From Toxonevra muliebris (taxonomy: Eukaryota; Arthropoda; Insecta; Diptera; Pallopteridae), in the NCBI GenBank assembly GCA_963691655.1, contig OY829326.1, positions 23,176,878 through 23,240,877 of the forward strand: a DNA stretch of 64,000 nt. Reading direction: 5' to 3'. Made by a program: the position numbers and the translations under genes. Numbering within the stretch: position 1 is the stretch's first letter; every line of letters begins with the position of its first letter. A model generated the notes under the pieces. That model did not search any database. It saw only the letters and a list, made by a program, of their open reading frames with translations, and had not been told where the DNA came from. Positions 1-12,444 of this stretch are shown here, in pieces.

Positions 1-109
1 AAGGTTTTCAGTATCATTCAGATTCAAGTATCATTGAGAGAAGATTTGAAACCTAATTATGGGAAAATGTTGCATTTGTATCATAGAAAATGTATACTGT
101 TCTAATCAG

Positions 110-1160
110 ACATTGATCTGATCTAATAAGATTGTGATTTTTGACTCACAATTCTTAATCCTAAATTCGTGGTTCACGATTCTTGAATCTTGCTTCTCGA
201 ATCTTGGTTTGTCGTTTTTAATTCTTAATGCTTGGTTCTTGATTAGAGAATAGTGAATGGAAATTATTGACCTCAGATTTTTGGAACTTGAGTTTTGATT
301 CCTAAATCTTAATTCTTTAATCTTGATCCACGATTCGTGATTATTGTATTTTGGCTTATGATTTTTGATTGTTGATTCAAGATTCTTCATTTCCTGAATT
401 TTTGTCCCCGATTCATGATTCCTGTATTCCAATTTTTTATTATCGACTCTTTATTCATTACTCTTGAGTTTCGGTACTCAATTTTTGATTTGGGATTCTT
501 GATTCTTGTCGATTGATTGATTCTTATCGATGCTTTATTTTTGATTCATGACTCATGATTTTTGTATCTTTTTTCTCGATTCTTAATGCGTGATTCTGGA
601 ATCTTGGTTCTTGTTTATGATTTTCATCGATTCCTGGTTGTCGGTTTTTGACTTTTGATTCATGATTCTTGAATCTTAGTTTTCGATGCCTTATATTTGA
701 TTCATAATTCTCGGTTCACGATTCTTGAATATTTTTTCTAGATTCCCCATTCACGATTCGTAATATTTGACTCTTGGTTCTCGATTTTTAGTTTTAGTTC
801 CCAATTTTTTCTTGACTATTCTTGAGTCATGAATATTAGTTTTAAATAAAGAAAAATTTTCAGCTAAGCTGATTCTAATATAGACTAGAATTCGATTCTT
901 GGATATATAATTATCGATTTTTGGTTTTCAGTCCATGATTCAAGATTCTGGTATCTCGATTCTTGAATCGTTGTCCTTGATTCATAATTCTCTGTTATTG
1001 ATTATCAATTCATGATTCTTGTTTCATGATTCTTAGTCTTCGCTACTAGGTTTGTGATTCTTGGTTGCTGATTCTTTATTTTTGATTCTTAGTTCGTGAA
1101 TGGTTGCTCTTTATTCTTGAATCCTAAATCTTTTTTACCGATTCTCAATTCCCAAACTTG
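110..1160. repeat. Degenerate short-unit repeat (GATTCTTGATT-like)
   Basis: About 1 kb is built from imperfect copies of a unit of roughly 7-12 bases around GATTCTTG, GATTCATGATT and GAATCTTGGTT. Copies are diverged, so the array is old. The open frame on the minus strand across 106-432 is rich in N, H and K only because of the repeat and should not be taken as a gene. It lies in what is probably an Rbfox1 intron. Confidence 0.75.
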
Positions 1161-1834
1161 GTCTGGATCAAATCAGTACTGATTTATAACCCGTATACAG
1201 AATAAAACTTACAACAAAGTATTGATAGTTTATTTCACATCCAATTTTTTCAATTCAGAAAGAAAAAACTGTGTACTATGGAAATTTCCTCAAAAGCTTA
1301 TGATAAATTGTACGCCGTGCCATAAAACTATTTCGGAAGCTTTTGAGCTCAGGAATTTCTTTCTAGTTAAAGAAAAAAACAAATCCTAATAAAAAGAGAA
1401 ATACCGCAGGTGTTTAATTTTTATTCCAAAGCGGAATATCTTGGAGGAACTCTATAAATTTATTAACAATAGTTTTATAAATCATTTCAAGCAAACATTT
1501 TATACTTACATTATGTGGAAAAACTTAACTCAACATAAAAAAAAGAAAATCTCAAAATGAAAATGAAGGCCAATTTGCATGCTCTAAATTATTTAATCAG
1601 AACTAATAATAAACATGTAAAAAATATTATCGTTATGAGGATGATATAATATATAAAAATTATACATAAATGCAAATTATATATTGATATTTTTATAATA
1701 ATAAGTATGAAAATGTTTGCATATTGACAGTAAAAAACAAATGAAATTAACATTGATTTATATATTTTCATTCCAATTCCTATATCATAACCTAAAACAA
1801 ACACACACACGTGCACACCACTACCCACCTACAG
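1161..1834. other. AT-rich intronic DNA, no gene seen
   Basis: No conserved coding frame on either strand. One TGCATG lies at 1576-1581 and a short CA run at 1798-1810 just before the candidate exon that follows. Confidence 0.5.
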
Positions 1835-1876
1835 TTGTACTGACAAAAGACGGTGCCATACCGGCTCCAGCTCTAG
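1835..1876 (+). CDS. Candidate 42-nt microexon of Rbfox1
   Basis: A small GC-rich island sits between a good acceptor (C-rich tract then CCTACAG) and a good donor (CTCTAG|GTGAGC). It is 42 nt, a multiple of three. With one base carried in from the previous exon it reads VLTKDGAIPAPAL with no stop and leaves one base over, which is exactly the phase needed by the first certain Rbfox1 exon at 22681. A cluster of (T)GCATG elements, the known Rbfox binding site, follows in the next 3 kb. Assignment to Rbfox1 is inference from position, strand and phase; homology was not tested, and it could be chance. Confidence 0.45.
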
Positions 1877-4800
1877 GTGAGCCCAAACAAAAAATAATAA
1901 TAATAATAATAAAATTAAGAAATATAAGAAATCATGATGTGTTTAAAACTAAGTTTTATTTGTGTAACACTAAAGTTTATAACAAAAGTTACTTATGTAG
2001 CATTTTATTTAGATTTTTTTTTTTATGTGGTGGTAACATTCACAAATACATAAAAATAAAAGGAAAACTATTTTAACTTTTCTGCATATTTATGTAAATA
2101 GAGAACAATTTAAAGTTTATGCTGCTTCTGGCATGTTGCATGTTGAATGTTTCTGATTTCTGTGCTACTAGTTACTACTTTTTTTTTCTTTTTTTGAAAG
2201 AAAAATCTATAGCATGCATAAGTTTAATAAAAGTTGAAATTTAAAAGCTCGAAAGTATTTGTTTTAAGGGAAAAAAGAACTGAAATTAAATTATTGAATA
2301 TTTGCAAAATTGCCATAAATACAATTCAGGAAAAACGGAAATTGGATTTTTGTGAATGTGTTGGTGTTTGTACATTTACGTACATAAACATAGAAAACGA
2401 ATTACTTTTTAAATTTGTCTGGCTATGTATGTTGTGTGTCTAAATACACACTCATGTATTTAGTTATAAGCTTTAAATGAAAAACTCTACGTTTAAATGA
2501 AAAAGTTTAGATTTGAAGTGAATATCAATTTCTTCTCCTTTTTTTTTTTTAATAAAAATATATGATAGTCCGGTTAAAAGGAAAGCAATGAGCAGTCATT
2601 TTTAGAGCTAGTAAACAAAAAATCAATAAATCAGTTTTTACTTTTTTATGGGTATATATTTTTTTTTCTGTAAAAAGATTACAAGAATAATTTCCGTTGC
2701 TTCTTCAATGTGCTTCAATGAAAATTTGTTGTTTTACTTTACCACAATATTTTCGTTCAAAAAGTTTACGTCTACGTTTTCTTTTTTTTTAGGGAGGAGG
2801 GAGCGTTATTTTTGTCTTTGCCTTTTCTGCATTTAAACCGCTTATGCAGCAATCTCATGAAGAAAGCTGCTGCCACTTCTTCGACTTCTTTTATCCTAGC
2901 ATATGCACACTCATCCATAGAGAAGTGTGTTCATGTGTTCATATGCATGTACGCATGTATGTTTATGCACAAATAAAGATTATACTTAACAGCTACACTC
3001 AAAAACCAATGCATAAATGTATACCCTGTTGGAAATTTTGCCATTGATGAGCCTGAGTTTCATAGTACGATAATGCGACAAGTCCGTGCAATTTTCCACG
3101 AACCGATATTGTAAGAGGCTAGCAGCTCTGATGTTTTCAAATATTCAGTCAATCTTTATTGCGCCAAAAACTGTGCCACGCAATTTTCAATTTGTGATTG
3201 AAATCTTTGAATAAAACTCAATCAATATAAAATCATTCTGGTGAGCGGAGAACTTCCCAACATAGATCTTCTTGAATAAATTACAATTTAAGAGAGAAGT
3301 TCTGAGGCCGTAGTCTGTATTATATTCACCATGGTATGATCTGCCACGCATTTTCAGGCTTCATTGCAGATCTTTGAATACGATTGATGGGATCTTAACT
3401 TGAAAACTTTTCTCTTGAAATCGTTGATTTCACAGGAGCTAAAACTTCATGTGATTATAATTGAAAGAATGATTTTTGGGCGAGACACTCTACTTATATG
3501 CATTCATAGGATCTATTTTTATTTTCTAGATAGTATGGCTAGAGAAGTCTATGCTCTATTAAGTAAGTTTCCTACCAGGCACATTGGCATAAAGAATTCA
3601 CTGCATATTTGAATGAAATAAAATTTCCTTTTTAATGTTGTGCTGAAGCAGCAGTAACAGCAGCAAAGCAACTGTTTTTAGTGCACACAGGTTGACTAGC
3701 ATCAAATTCATGTTGTTGTTGCTGTTATTTCTACTCTTGTTGCTGCTGTTACTTACACACACACATATATATATAAAAAAAAGTTTCACATTTAAAAAAA
3801 ATGCCACATCATCTATCTATGAACACTCATATAAATATATACAAATGCATTTGAATACTTATGCATACAAATACACACACACACATACAAACACACATTA
3901 TGTAAAGTGTACTCTTCTACTTTGTTTCACAAATTATTGCTATGAAAACCTTCTCTCATAGCATTCATTGCAGACCCAGAAGCGGCATCCTTATACCAAT
4001 ATAGCAACAACAAAAACACCAAAGGCTATTAAGTAGAACTGCGCTCGTCGTCTACTCCTTTATTTTACTCTTCTCGTTGATTCCACTTGTCGTCCTCACT
4101 GAAAACCTCAAGAAATTATGCTTTACGCTCAGAGTGCAGTGCAGTGCAGGGCATTTATTTAATACGATTTGCATACGTAGTATTCATGGATCTGAATCCC
4201 TTTTGAACATTTTTCAGTTACCTTCTATAGTTATTTTTTGTTTGTTTTTTTGGTTTGTTGTTTGTGTGCTTTTAAACCTTCCGCTCTTTTTCTTCATAAT
4301 TCGTAAATAAAAAACCCTTTCTTTTTTGTTGTTTTTTGTTTGCTTATTTACTTCTTGATCCTGCTGCAACAATATCTGGTATGGCAATGCTGTTGTTGTT
4401 GCTGCCGCCACTATGTCTATATTGTTGTTTTTGCTTTTGTTTTTTTTTTTGGTATTTCGTTTTTCTGTATTTAAAATTTTTTGGTTTTGTTTTGTATGTA
4501 TGATGTAAATTTTCATGCAGTTGTTTTTTTCTTTTTACAATTCACCAAAGGATATTTACAAATTTTCGCATATTTGCCACAATGTTGTCGTTAGTGTTTT
4601 CATATTTGCTGTTGTAGTTGGGGACCCGCATAAATTTTAAAAACTTTTAACGCTTTTCTTTTTCATTTTCTTCTTTTTTGGGGGGGTTGTTATAGCTGTT
4701 TTTTTTTTTTTTTTTGATTTTTGTTGCAAACTTATGCAAATATCTCTACATACACTAGCCAGAAGAATTGCATTGCAAACACAATGTATGCAGCTTATTG

Positions 4801-7800
4801 CTAATACCTACCTACTTTCATTCTTCTCCCCTTCTCCTATCACTAGTTCTTAATCCTTTTTGCCATGTGCCTCTGGTGGGTGCTGTGCTAATTATTCTCT
4901 TTTACTCTTTTTACACTCTCTCTCTCTTTCTCTTGCTGCTTGTAAACTTCATTGCACTCTTATCTTATGCATGCATGCGAACTTTGAAGATTTTTATGCG
5001 AAAAAGATTTTGTTAGTAGTAACATTCCAACAACAAGAAAGTAGAGTTAAATTTATTGTTGAGTTGCTTTTTCCCTCTCTCTCTCTCTCTCTGTGTGATA
5101 TTAATGGCAACTCCGTAATTTTAGATATTAAAGAGGTTAATGGCTTGAAAATAAGTGTCGAATTTTATTTCATGTTTAATTTATAACTTTAATTTTTTCC
5201 TTTTAGTTTGTTGTGAACTGTGAGTAATAAATTTGGAATTTTTAACTTTTTTTTTATTTTATTTTGAGAATGTTTAGTAAGTAAATTTGTAAATTTCATT
5301 AAATAAAAAAAGGCAAATTATAAAACAATTACCATGACACCAGATGTTTTGCATATCATTTGACTGATTAAGGCTATTAAAAATGTTGCCCATATTTGCT
5401 GCAGCCTTTTTCGTAGCATTTTTTTTCTTTTATTTTTGCTGAGATTTGTTTAAAACTTTTTAATTTTGTGGGGGCAGAATTTTATTGTGAAATATGAAAT
5501 GGGAAAATGGTCAGCTCAATTTTAATTCCACTTTTTCTGCGGCGATGAGCGGATGATTTTTTTAAAAGAAGACACTAGCCTGATTAATTTAAGCGAAGAC
5601 TCATATACTCTGCCACTTCATAATATTTTTTACGGGGAATTCTATAACAACGAGGTGAGGTGATTGAAATCGGTGGTGAAATTTATTAATTTAAAGCTCT
5701 TCCACTTTTATCTTTAAAGTTTTTTCAGTTTGAAGAAAAACTTCTAAGACTCATATTTTAAAAGGGAATTTCCATTGTTTGGAAGTACTCAAAATACTAT
5801 TTTGATACTACATACGGTCTTTTCAACAAGAACGTCTACGGCTTAAGTCCTTCAAAAAAATTCCCCAATCAGAAAACAAAAACCCACATTATTTTTAAAC
5901 ATTTCTTTGTCCAATGTGCTGACATATCAATAATTTCGTGGTAACGCGAAGTCATATTATCTCTAGCTTTTCGGCGTACGATTTGCCGCAACCGCAATTT
6001 TGACTTAATCTATCGTTTCAATTGGGCAATGCTCTTAGCATTTTTTCTACTTATCTTAAGCTTAATAATTGCTCAAAAATTAAATTTTCAATGTGGTGAG
6101 CGTCTGAAGATTGAGAGGCGCAGTCCAAAATTCTTATCCAATTTTACTCTTTTCACTTACTGTACAAGCGACTTTGATGTTTAGGGTCCTGCCCACTTAA
6201 AGCATTCAATTTCGATTTATTTTCCCAAACTAGTTATTAGCAGAAGATAAGAGTCTATGCTGGTATAAATAGATTATGTACTGGATATCCAAATTTCTCG
6301 TTAACATGATTATCCTGTTGAAACTCTGTTTTCATAAGCATCCCCAAACATAAGCTTTTCCTGAATGCTTAACTAACCTCAGAACCATCTTACTGCCCTT
6401 AATGGACAATGCACGTTTTATGGTACCTGCCGTCCATAAAAAACATTCGTTTGTAAAAGCCACATCGCTTCAATCATTATCCATATGTTCCCCACTTCTG
6501 TCATTTTTTTTACTTGTTTTGCCGTCAGTAAGAGTTTGGTTATGGTAGCTCAGAATTTAATTCGGAACTGGTTTAAACGACTTTGGATTATACTAAGGGA
6601 TATATTAGTGACCTTCTTTGCCAGTTTTTGTTGGGCTACTTCAAGTGTAATGGCAGAATTGGCTTCAAAAACTCATGCTGTCACTGAATCCTGCTGCTGT
6701 GATGTTCCTTTAGAACTAAAAAAAGTTGGTTCCATTTCTTTACGAATGCCTTCAACTTCTCAAGATATTTGCAGCACCTTCCTAGGACATTTTAGATTCC
6801 TTTGGATGTGAGCGAAGAATGGCAGCTTAAAAACGTTGTGCATACACGGAGTATGATTTGAAAAATTGCTTAAAAAACGAAATTATAATTGCGATTATTT
6901 GAAAGGTTATACAACGCCATTCGCAATGAAATGTTGAATGTTGAAAATAAAGTTCAACTTGATACTTAAAGTTGTTCGTGCAATTAAGCCCTACACGCTC
7001 TTGTTGAAAAGTTGAAAAGACTGTAATTCTGCGATACACATTCTAAAAGTGTTTAAACAACTCCCAAGTGGCAGTCAACTAACAGCTTATCTAAAAATAG
7101 AAGAAAAATCAATCAGTATTACAGTCGTCGATATATTATGTGAGGTTAGACTTGGAAAAGGGTCTCACTTCGAGAATGTTCTTTTATGAAACTCAAAATC
7201 ACAGTTACACTTTTTCTTACATGGAAATATTTTCCCCTCATAGGAATAAGTGAAGACTACTACTTGCTCAGGCACTGAAATTTCAATTTAAAAAAAAAAA
7301 AGTTTAATATTTTATACATATTTTTAATGGGCAAAATTTAAACTACAAATAAATCAAATAATATTATTTTAAGCAAATATACCTATGCACTTGTATTCCT
7401 AAGTTGTTTTAACAATGAAATCAAACAATGTTTTGCAAACAAATGTACATATAGTAAGCTAACTTTGATTGTAATTGCATGTTAAATGCTTGAAGAAGAA
7501 TATGAAATACTTTCCAGACTTGTTTCAGAAACTTAAAAATAACATTAATTTTAAAAAAGTAGGTAAATAAATCAGCATGCAAGTAAAACTTTACCTAACA
7601 AAGCAAAAAGAAAAATTACCTTGAAATAAATGTGCTATGGCATGAAATCTTTAACCCATAAAACTTTACCTGTGTATATATTTTCTAAGAACAATTTAAA
7701 ATAACAAAAATATAATACTTTCAAAAATATTCACATATTTAATTTTATTTATTTTTATGCCTTTTACATCAACTACCGCAATAATAACAACAAAACCTAC

Positions 7801-7857
7801 AATTCTGGCAACACTGTCATCTTCATCTCTATGCTCTGGTGTAATTTACATTTGCAG
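1877..7857. other. Long intron-like stretch, no gene seen
   Basis: AT-rich DNA with short CA, CT and poly-T tracts (for example the CT run near 5069-5092) and CAG/CTG-type trinucleotide patches at 3648-3668, 3715-3750 and 4385-4405. Open frames here (for example 6485-6811) are not convincing as proteins. GCATG elements occur at 2131, 2137, 2212, 2944, 2953, 4968 and 4972. The 5.5-7.1 kb part has slightly higher GC and may be an old, unrecognisable transposon. Confidence 0.5.
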
Positions 7858-7878
7858 TCTGTGTGCAATGGCCTGAAG
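7858..7878 (+). CDS. Candidate 21-nt microexon of Rbfox1
   Basis: A 21-nt segment is bounded by a plausible acceptor (TTTACATTTGCAG) and a strong donor (GAAG|GTAAGC). It is a multiple of three. In the same phase as the 1835-1876 candidate and the 22681 exon it reads CVQWPE without a stop, so it could be skipped or included without changing frame. Support is only splice-site quality and phase; it is too short for homology by eye. Confidence 0.35.
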
Positions 7879-8601
7879 GTAAGCTCAATAATCCTTAACT
7901 TAATTACTTACAACTTACATTTATACATACATATCGTACATATGTATATTTATTTTGTATTAAATGTGATTTATTTTGTAGTCAAAGTTTTATAAAATAT
8001 TTAAGTTATATACCAAAAACAAAAAAAGATATCTCTTTTTCTTTTAACTATTTGTTATATAGCGTTAAATTATTTGTACTCTATACTATTTATATACAAA
8101 AGGTGCTCGTTTTATTTATTTGTTTATGTTTATTTCTTTTAACATTATTTAAATTGTATTTATGATTTAGGGAAAATTTAAAAGAAAAATGTGAACGAAA
8201 ATTTCTTAAAAACAATTATGCACGTTAATACAGAAACCAAAAAAAAAATTTAAAAATATTTAACTATTAAATTATATATAGTTTCTTCTGAAAGAGATAA
8301 CGAGATTTGTGCTCATGCGCGGCAGAGAGTAAATATATGTTAATTTGCATAGTGCGTTTTTAATGAGAACAGATCTTAGAAAATTTTCGTTTTCTGCATA
8401 CTCTTCTAAACCAAAACATGCAGTACTGTTTGTGTATATTAAACCGCATCCGTCGTTCTATTTGCCAATCGAATCAGTCGTTGATACAATGTAATGCTAC
8501 AACTGAAATAGAGCCGAAACATTTTTCAATATTATTTTTTCTGAATATTTTCATTGAATTATAAACCTTTCTACCATTTTATTCTATAAAAAAAATTTTT
8601 T

Positions 8602-9859
8602 GGGGAGTATGAATGTATAAACTCGTAACTTGTGACTAACTTCATATCTATCATACGCGGCATTTTTTTTGACATTGACAGCTATTCTATCTCGAAAAGC
8701 GCCAAAAATACTATAAGAATTAATCTGTCAAATAATTTTCATAATTTTACAAAAGTGTTTTACTATAGCTGAAAATGTCGAATTTCGTGCCAACAAAACA
8801 ACATTTGCGGGAAGTTTTAATTTGCTTCTTCCATTTAAAGAAAAACGCAACTGAAGCACATCGTTTACTCACTGAAGCTTATCCTGACTGTGCAATAGAC
8901 GTTAGAATGTGTCAAGTGTGGTATGCCCGTTTCAAAAGTGGTGATTTTGATGTTGAAGACAGGGAACGTTCAGGCGGCCCGAAAAAGTTCGAAGATGAAG
9001 AATTGAAGGCATTACTCGAAGAAGATTCATGTCAAACGCAACAAGAACTTTCAACCAATCAACCATTTCTAAACGATTAAAAGCATTGGGAATGATTCAA
9101 AGGCAAGGAAATTGGGTGCCGTACAAATTGAAGCCGAGAGACGTCGAACGACGATTTTTCAGATGTAAACTGCTGATTGAACGACAGAAAACAAAGGGTT
9201 TTCTGCATCGTATTGTGACTGGCGATGAAAAGTGGATACGTTACGATAACCCAAAGCGTAAAAAATCATGGGGAACGCCCGGACATGCATCAACATCAAC
9301 GGCAAAGTCGAACATCCATGGATCCAAGCTCATGCTGTGTATTTGGTGGGATATGAAAAGTATCGTGTATTATGAGCTGTTAAAACCGAATGAAACGATC
9401 ACTGGCGACGCTACCGACTACAATTAATGCGTTTGAGCCGAGCATTAAAGGATAAGAGGCCAGAATATGAGAAGTTATTCTTCAGCACGACAATGCTCGG
9501 CCGCATGCTGCAAGGCATGTAAAAACATACTTAGAAACGCTGAAATGGGAAGTGATACCAAACCTGCCGTATTCTTCAGGTATTGCTCCTTCTGATTACC
9601 ACTTGTTCCGATCGATGACACATGGCCTGGCTGAACAGCACTTCCGTTCTTTCGAAGAACTCAAAAAATGGGCCGATTCGTGGATAGCCTCAAAAGATGA
9701 GGAGTTCTTTCGACGCGGAATCCGTATGCTACCAAAAAGATGGGAAAAGGTTGTGGCTAACGATGGACAATACTTTAAAGAATAAATTTATAATCATTTT
9801 TTCACAATAAATGTCCAAATTACGAAAAAAAAATACGAGTTTATACAATCACACTCCCA
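8602..9859 (+). mobile_element. mariner-family transposon, inactive copy
   Basis: About 1.26 kb bounded by inverted repeats: GGGAGTATGAATGTATAAAC starting at 8603 and its inverted partner ending at 9858 (about 24 bp, two mismatches). It encloses a broken mariner transposase. The TA target duplication typical of the family cannot be fixed because the left edge runs into an A/T tract. It sits inside an older palindromic element. Confidence 0.85.
8775..9785 (+). pseudogene. mariner transposase (D,D34D), frameshifted
   Basis: DNA transposase of the IS630-Tc1-mariner superfamily, which cuts and pastes the element at TA sites. Three overlapping open segments (8775-9080, 9029-9427, 9552-9785) together give the usual length of about 340 residues. 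The N-terminal part holds the helix-turn-helix region with WYARFKSGDFDVEDRERSG. The catalytic residues are visible as TGDEKW (first Asp), QHDNARPH (second) and IAPSDYHLF (third), the 34-residue spacing of true mariners. Frame is lost near 9040-9075, near 9412-9425 and again near 9470-9480, so no intact enzyme can be made from this copy. Confidence 0.9.
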
Positions 9860-10159
9860 ATTATTACATTTTGTTTTGTTATATTTTTTAGTTATTCGTC
9901 TGAACTTTCAAGCAAGTGAATCAGTTTTTATTTGAAAAGTTTATCAATTTGATACCAACGACGGATGCGTGTTAAAATACAATTTGAAAGAGAGTATAGA
10001 CTTCTAAATATGCATAAAAAAATATCAACTGAGCATGCTTAATTAATAGCACATTGCGAAATATTTACTCTCTGCCTATTAGAATAACATTTTTTGTTTC
10101 CCACAGATGGAATTACACTTTTTTCATTATCAGAGCTTAACTGAAACTTAAATAATAAA

Positions 10160-10386
10160 CTTCTATAGTTTGTTTTAAAAGAGTTGATATACATATACAA
10201 CCATGTACAGAGAGAAAATATCCCCCGCTAAGTTTTGACCAATCATTAGTTGTCATTGTGTGAGAGTAAGATCTGCTCAGAATGCGCAGTAGAAATATCA
10301 ACTCGGTACCATACAACTCAATATATTCTAGAAGATAGCTTCTCTCTAAGCTTGAGAACAACTATGAACTCTTTTGAAACTAACTT
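10160..10386. repeat. Short inverted-repeat element (possible MITE)
   Basis: A segment near 10161-10187 containing TTTTAAAAGAGTT recurs inverted near 10360-10385 as AACTCTTTTGAAACTAA, giving an element of about 225 bp. Target duplications are not evident. Confidence 0.35.
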
Positions 10387-12007
10387 ACTCTACATACAAA
10401 CATGAGTGTAGCTCACCAACAGTATTTACTATTAATTACGTTACGTTTCCATTTTAACTACAATTACAGTAATTGTTGTTTGTTAATATTATTTAACAGC
10501 AAATGTTTCCTTTAATTTATTTTCTGTTAAATTTAAATAATATTTATATGCAAAAAAAAAAAAAAACCAATAAGAAAATAAGAAATGAAAGGCGCGTTAT
10601 TTCTTATTTGCAAAAAATGGAGAAAAAATTAATGTATTGCTCAGATGTATATAAACAAAATGACACACACTCTTACATACTTACTTTCTTACGTACTGCA
10701 TATACATAAAAAAATACAATACAAAACAACTCAATAAAAGCATTTGAAACCCTTTACATTGTAATAATTTTCTTTTAGTCTTGTCTTTGTACCAACTGAT
10801 ATGACTGCATTGTTGTTGCAATTATTAATGATTAATGAATTATGTTAATAAATAAAATACTCTGACATTCAAATTGAAAAATTTCAAAAAAAAAAAAAGC
10901 TAATGAGAAATATCTTGAAATAAAAAATCAAAAACATTTGATAGTTATGAAAATGAAAAAATAAACACATATTTTTACATATACATGCATATAGTCGTAT
11001 ATATATACACATAATTTAATTTATTTAGTTTCATTTATACATAAGTAACGTGAACGCCGCATTTTATGATTGAAACGAAAAACAGCTTTAAATATTGTTT
11101 TTTTACTTTGTGAATTTTTGAGATAATTTATTTCAAATAATATTACTGCATATTATTATTGGTAGGCCCTCTTAATTTCCTCCCCTGCCAGCAAAATTCA
11201 CTCAATTTTCATGCGTGTACCTGATGCAGTTTTATCAATTGTGCCTTTTATATATAAATTTGATTGTTTTTTTTTTTATTTTATTTTCTTAATAAATACA
11301 AATATAGCAAGTTTAATTTTGTTTCTAATGCAGTCTCAAGTCTACCTATTTCAAGTTTTGATTTGTTTATTTTCGAAATGAAATACATATATATCTATAG
11401 TTTTTTACAGTGTAAAAATACTTACTAAATGCATAAGACATAAATTGCTGACATCCTTTTTTTTTTGTTTTTGTGTCTCAGTCTTATTATTTCAACGAAA
11501 GTTGGTTTTGTTTTGTTTGATATTTCAAGTTTTGCCAGTTTGTGTTGTGGAATATTTCACATTTCTGTTAGTCTTTTATTTCTGTTTGAAATTATTATTT
11601 TTGGTAACATAGCTTTATAGTCCAAAAAATTATCATACACTGAAAATAATTATATTTATACATATAAATAAATACATATATATGTATACCGTAAGTATTA
11701 CATACTTACTGGAATATTTGGAAGCATATAACTTAATTCGTATGGAATAAAAAAAAAGAAAAATTAAATTGCCTAAATTTAACACACTTGTCCAGTGATT
11801 TTCCAATTTTTCTTCTGTGTCCACTCAATACTGACTTTCTGCGAACTCCTCAATATTTTTCTTCACCGTAAATCTCTATTCCTGACTGGATATGTTTGAG
11901 CTTTGAAAACAAATGTAAGTAGTGACTAGCGAAGAGTTCCTTGAGTTTTTGAACATTTCATTTATGAAGTTAATGAGGTAAATGACTACTTAATCATCAG
12001 AGCGGAG
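10387..12007. other. AT-rich intronic DNA, no gene seen
   Basis: Poly-A, poly-T and TA-rich tracts only. Nothing with coding character or clear repeat structure was found. Confidence 0.45.
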
Positions 12008-12010
12008 TAA

Positions 12011-12430
12011 TAGTGTGTTCACATGGAAGTTGAAAATCGATTTTCGTTGCCCAAAATTCGATTTTCAGAAAAATCAGACGGCATTTGATTTTTCATCTGT
12101 CAATTTTTATTTCCATTTTTTTTTTTGAGATTATTTACTTTTCTCACACTTTTTACAAATAACGAATATCATCATGTTTGACAGATACCAAAAAAAGTAC
12201 TAAATATTGTAATAGATTGAATATTGTAGTAGCATTCTCTCAATTCCCTCAGAAACACAGAGTTGCGTAGCGAAAATCATAGCCAAAAATATTTTTCGTT
12301 GAAAATCGGCTGAAAATCAGTTTTTCATTTGACAATTGTTCTATAACGAAAATTCAATTTTCAATGATTTTCAGCCAAAATCGATTTTGAGCACCAGAAT
12401 CAAATTTTCAGCCGCCATGTGAACATACTA
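12011..12430. mobile_element. Harbinger-like MITE with TAA duplication
   Basis: Inverted ends TAGTGTGTTCACATGG (12011-12026) and CCATGTGAACATACTA (12415-12430) match at 15 of 16 positions. The element is flanked on both sides by TAA (12008-12010 and 12431-12433), the 3-bp duplication pattern of PIF/Harbinger elements. No coding sequence lies inside; copies of an AAAATCGATTTT-like motif are repeated in both subterminal regions. Superfamily is inferred from the duplication only. Confidence 0.7.
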
Positions 12431-12444
12431 TAAATTCAATTACA

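Larger units (their letters stand above)
8321..10076. mobile_element. Palindromic non-autonomous element interrupted by mariner
   Basis: GGCAGAGAGTAAATAT at 8321-8336 is repeated inverted at the right end, 10061-10076. Further inside, CGCATCCGTCGTT near 8447-8459 is matched inverted near 9960-9972. The two arms, about 280 and 215 bp, flank the mariner at 8602-9859, which explains the wide spacing: an older short inverted-repeat element was split by a later mariner insertion. The CAGAGAG ends resemble hAT-type termini, but no convincing 8-bp duplication is visible, so the superfamily is uncertain. Confidence 0.6.

Noticed and set aside
106..432. 108-residue minus-strand frame
   Set aside because: Composition (N, H, K, S) follows the short-unit repeat it lies in; no domain.
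6485..6811. 108-residue plus-strand frame
   Set aside because: No recognisable motif, no splice context, and the reverse strand reads equally well in pieces; perhaps an old transposon but unsupported.
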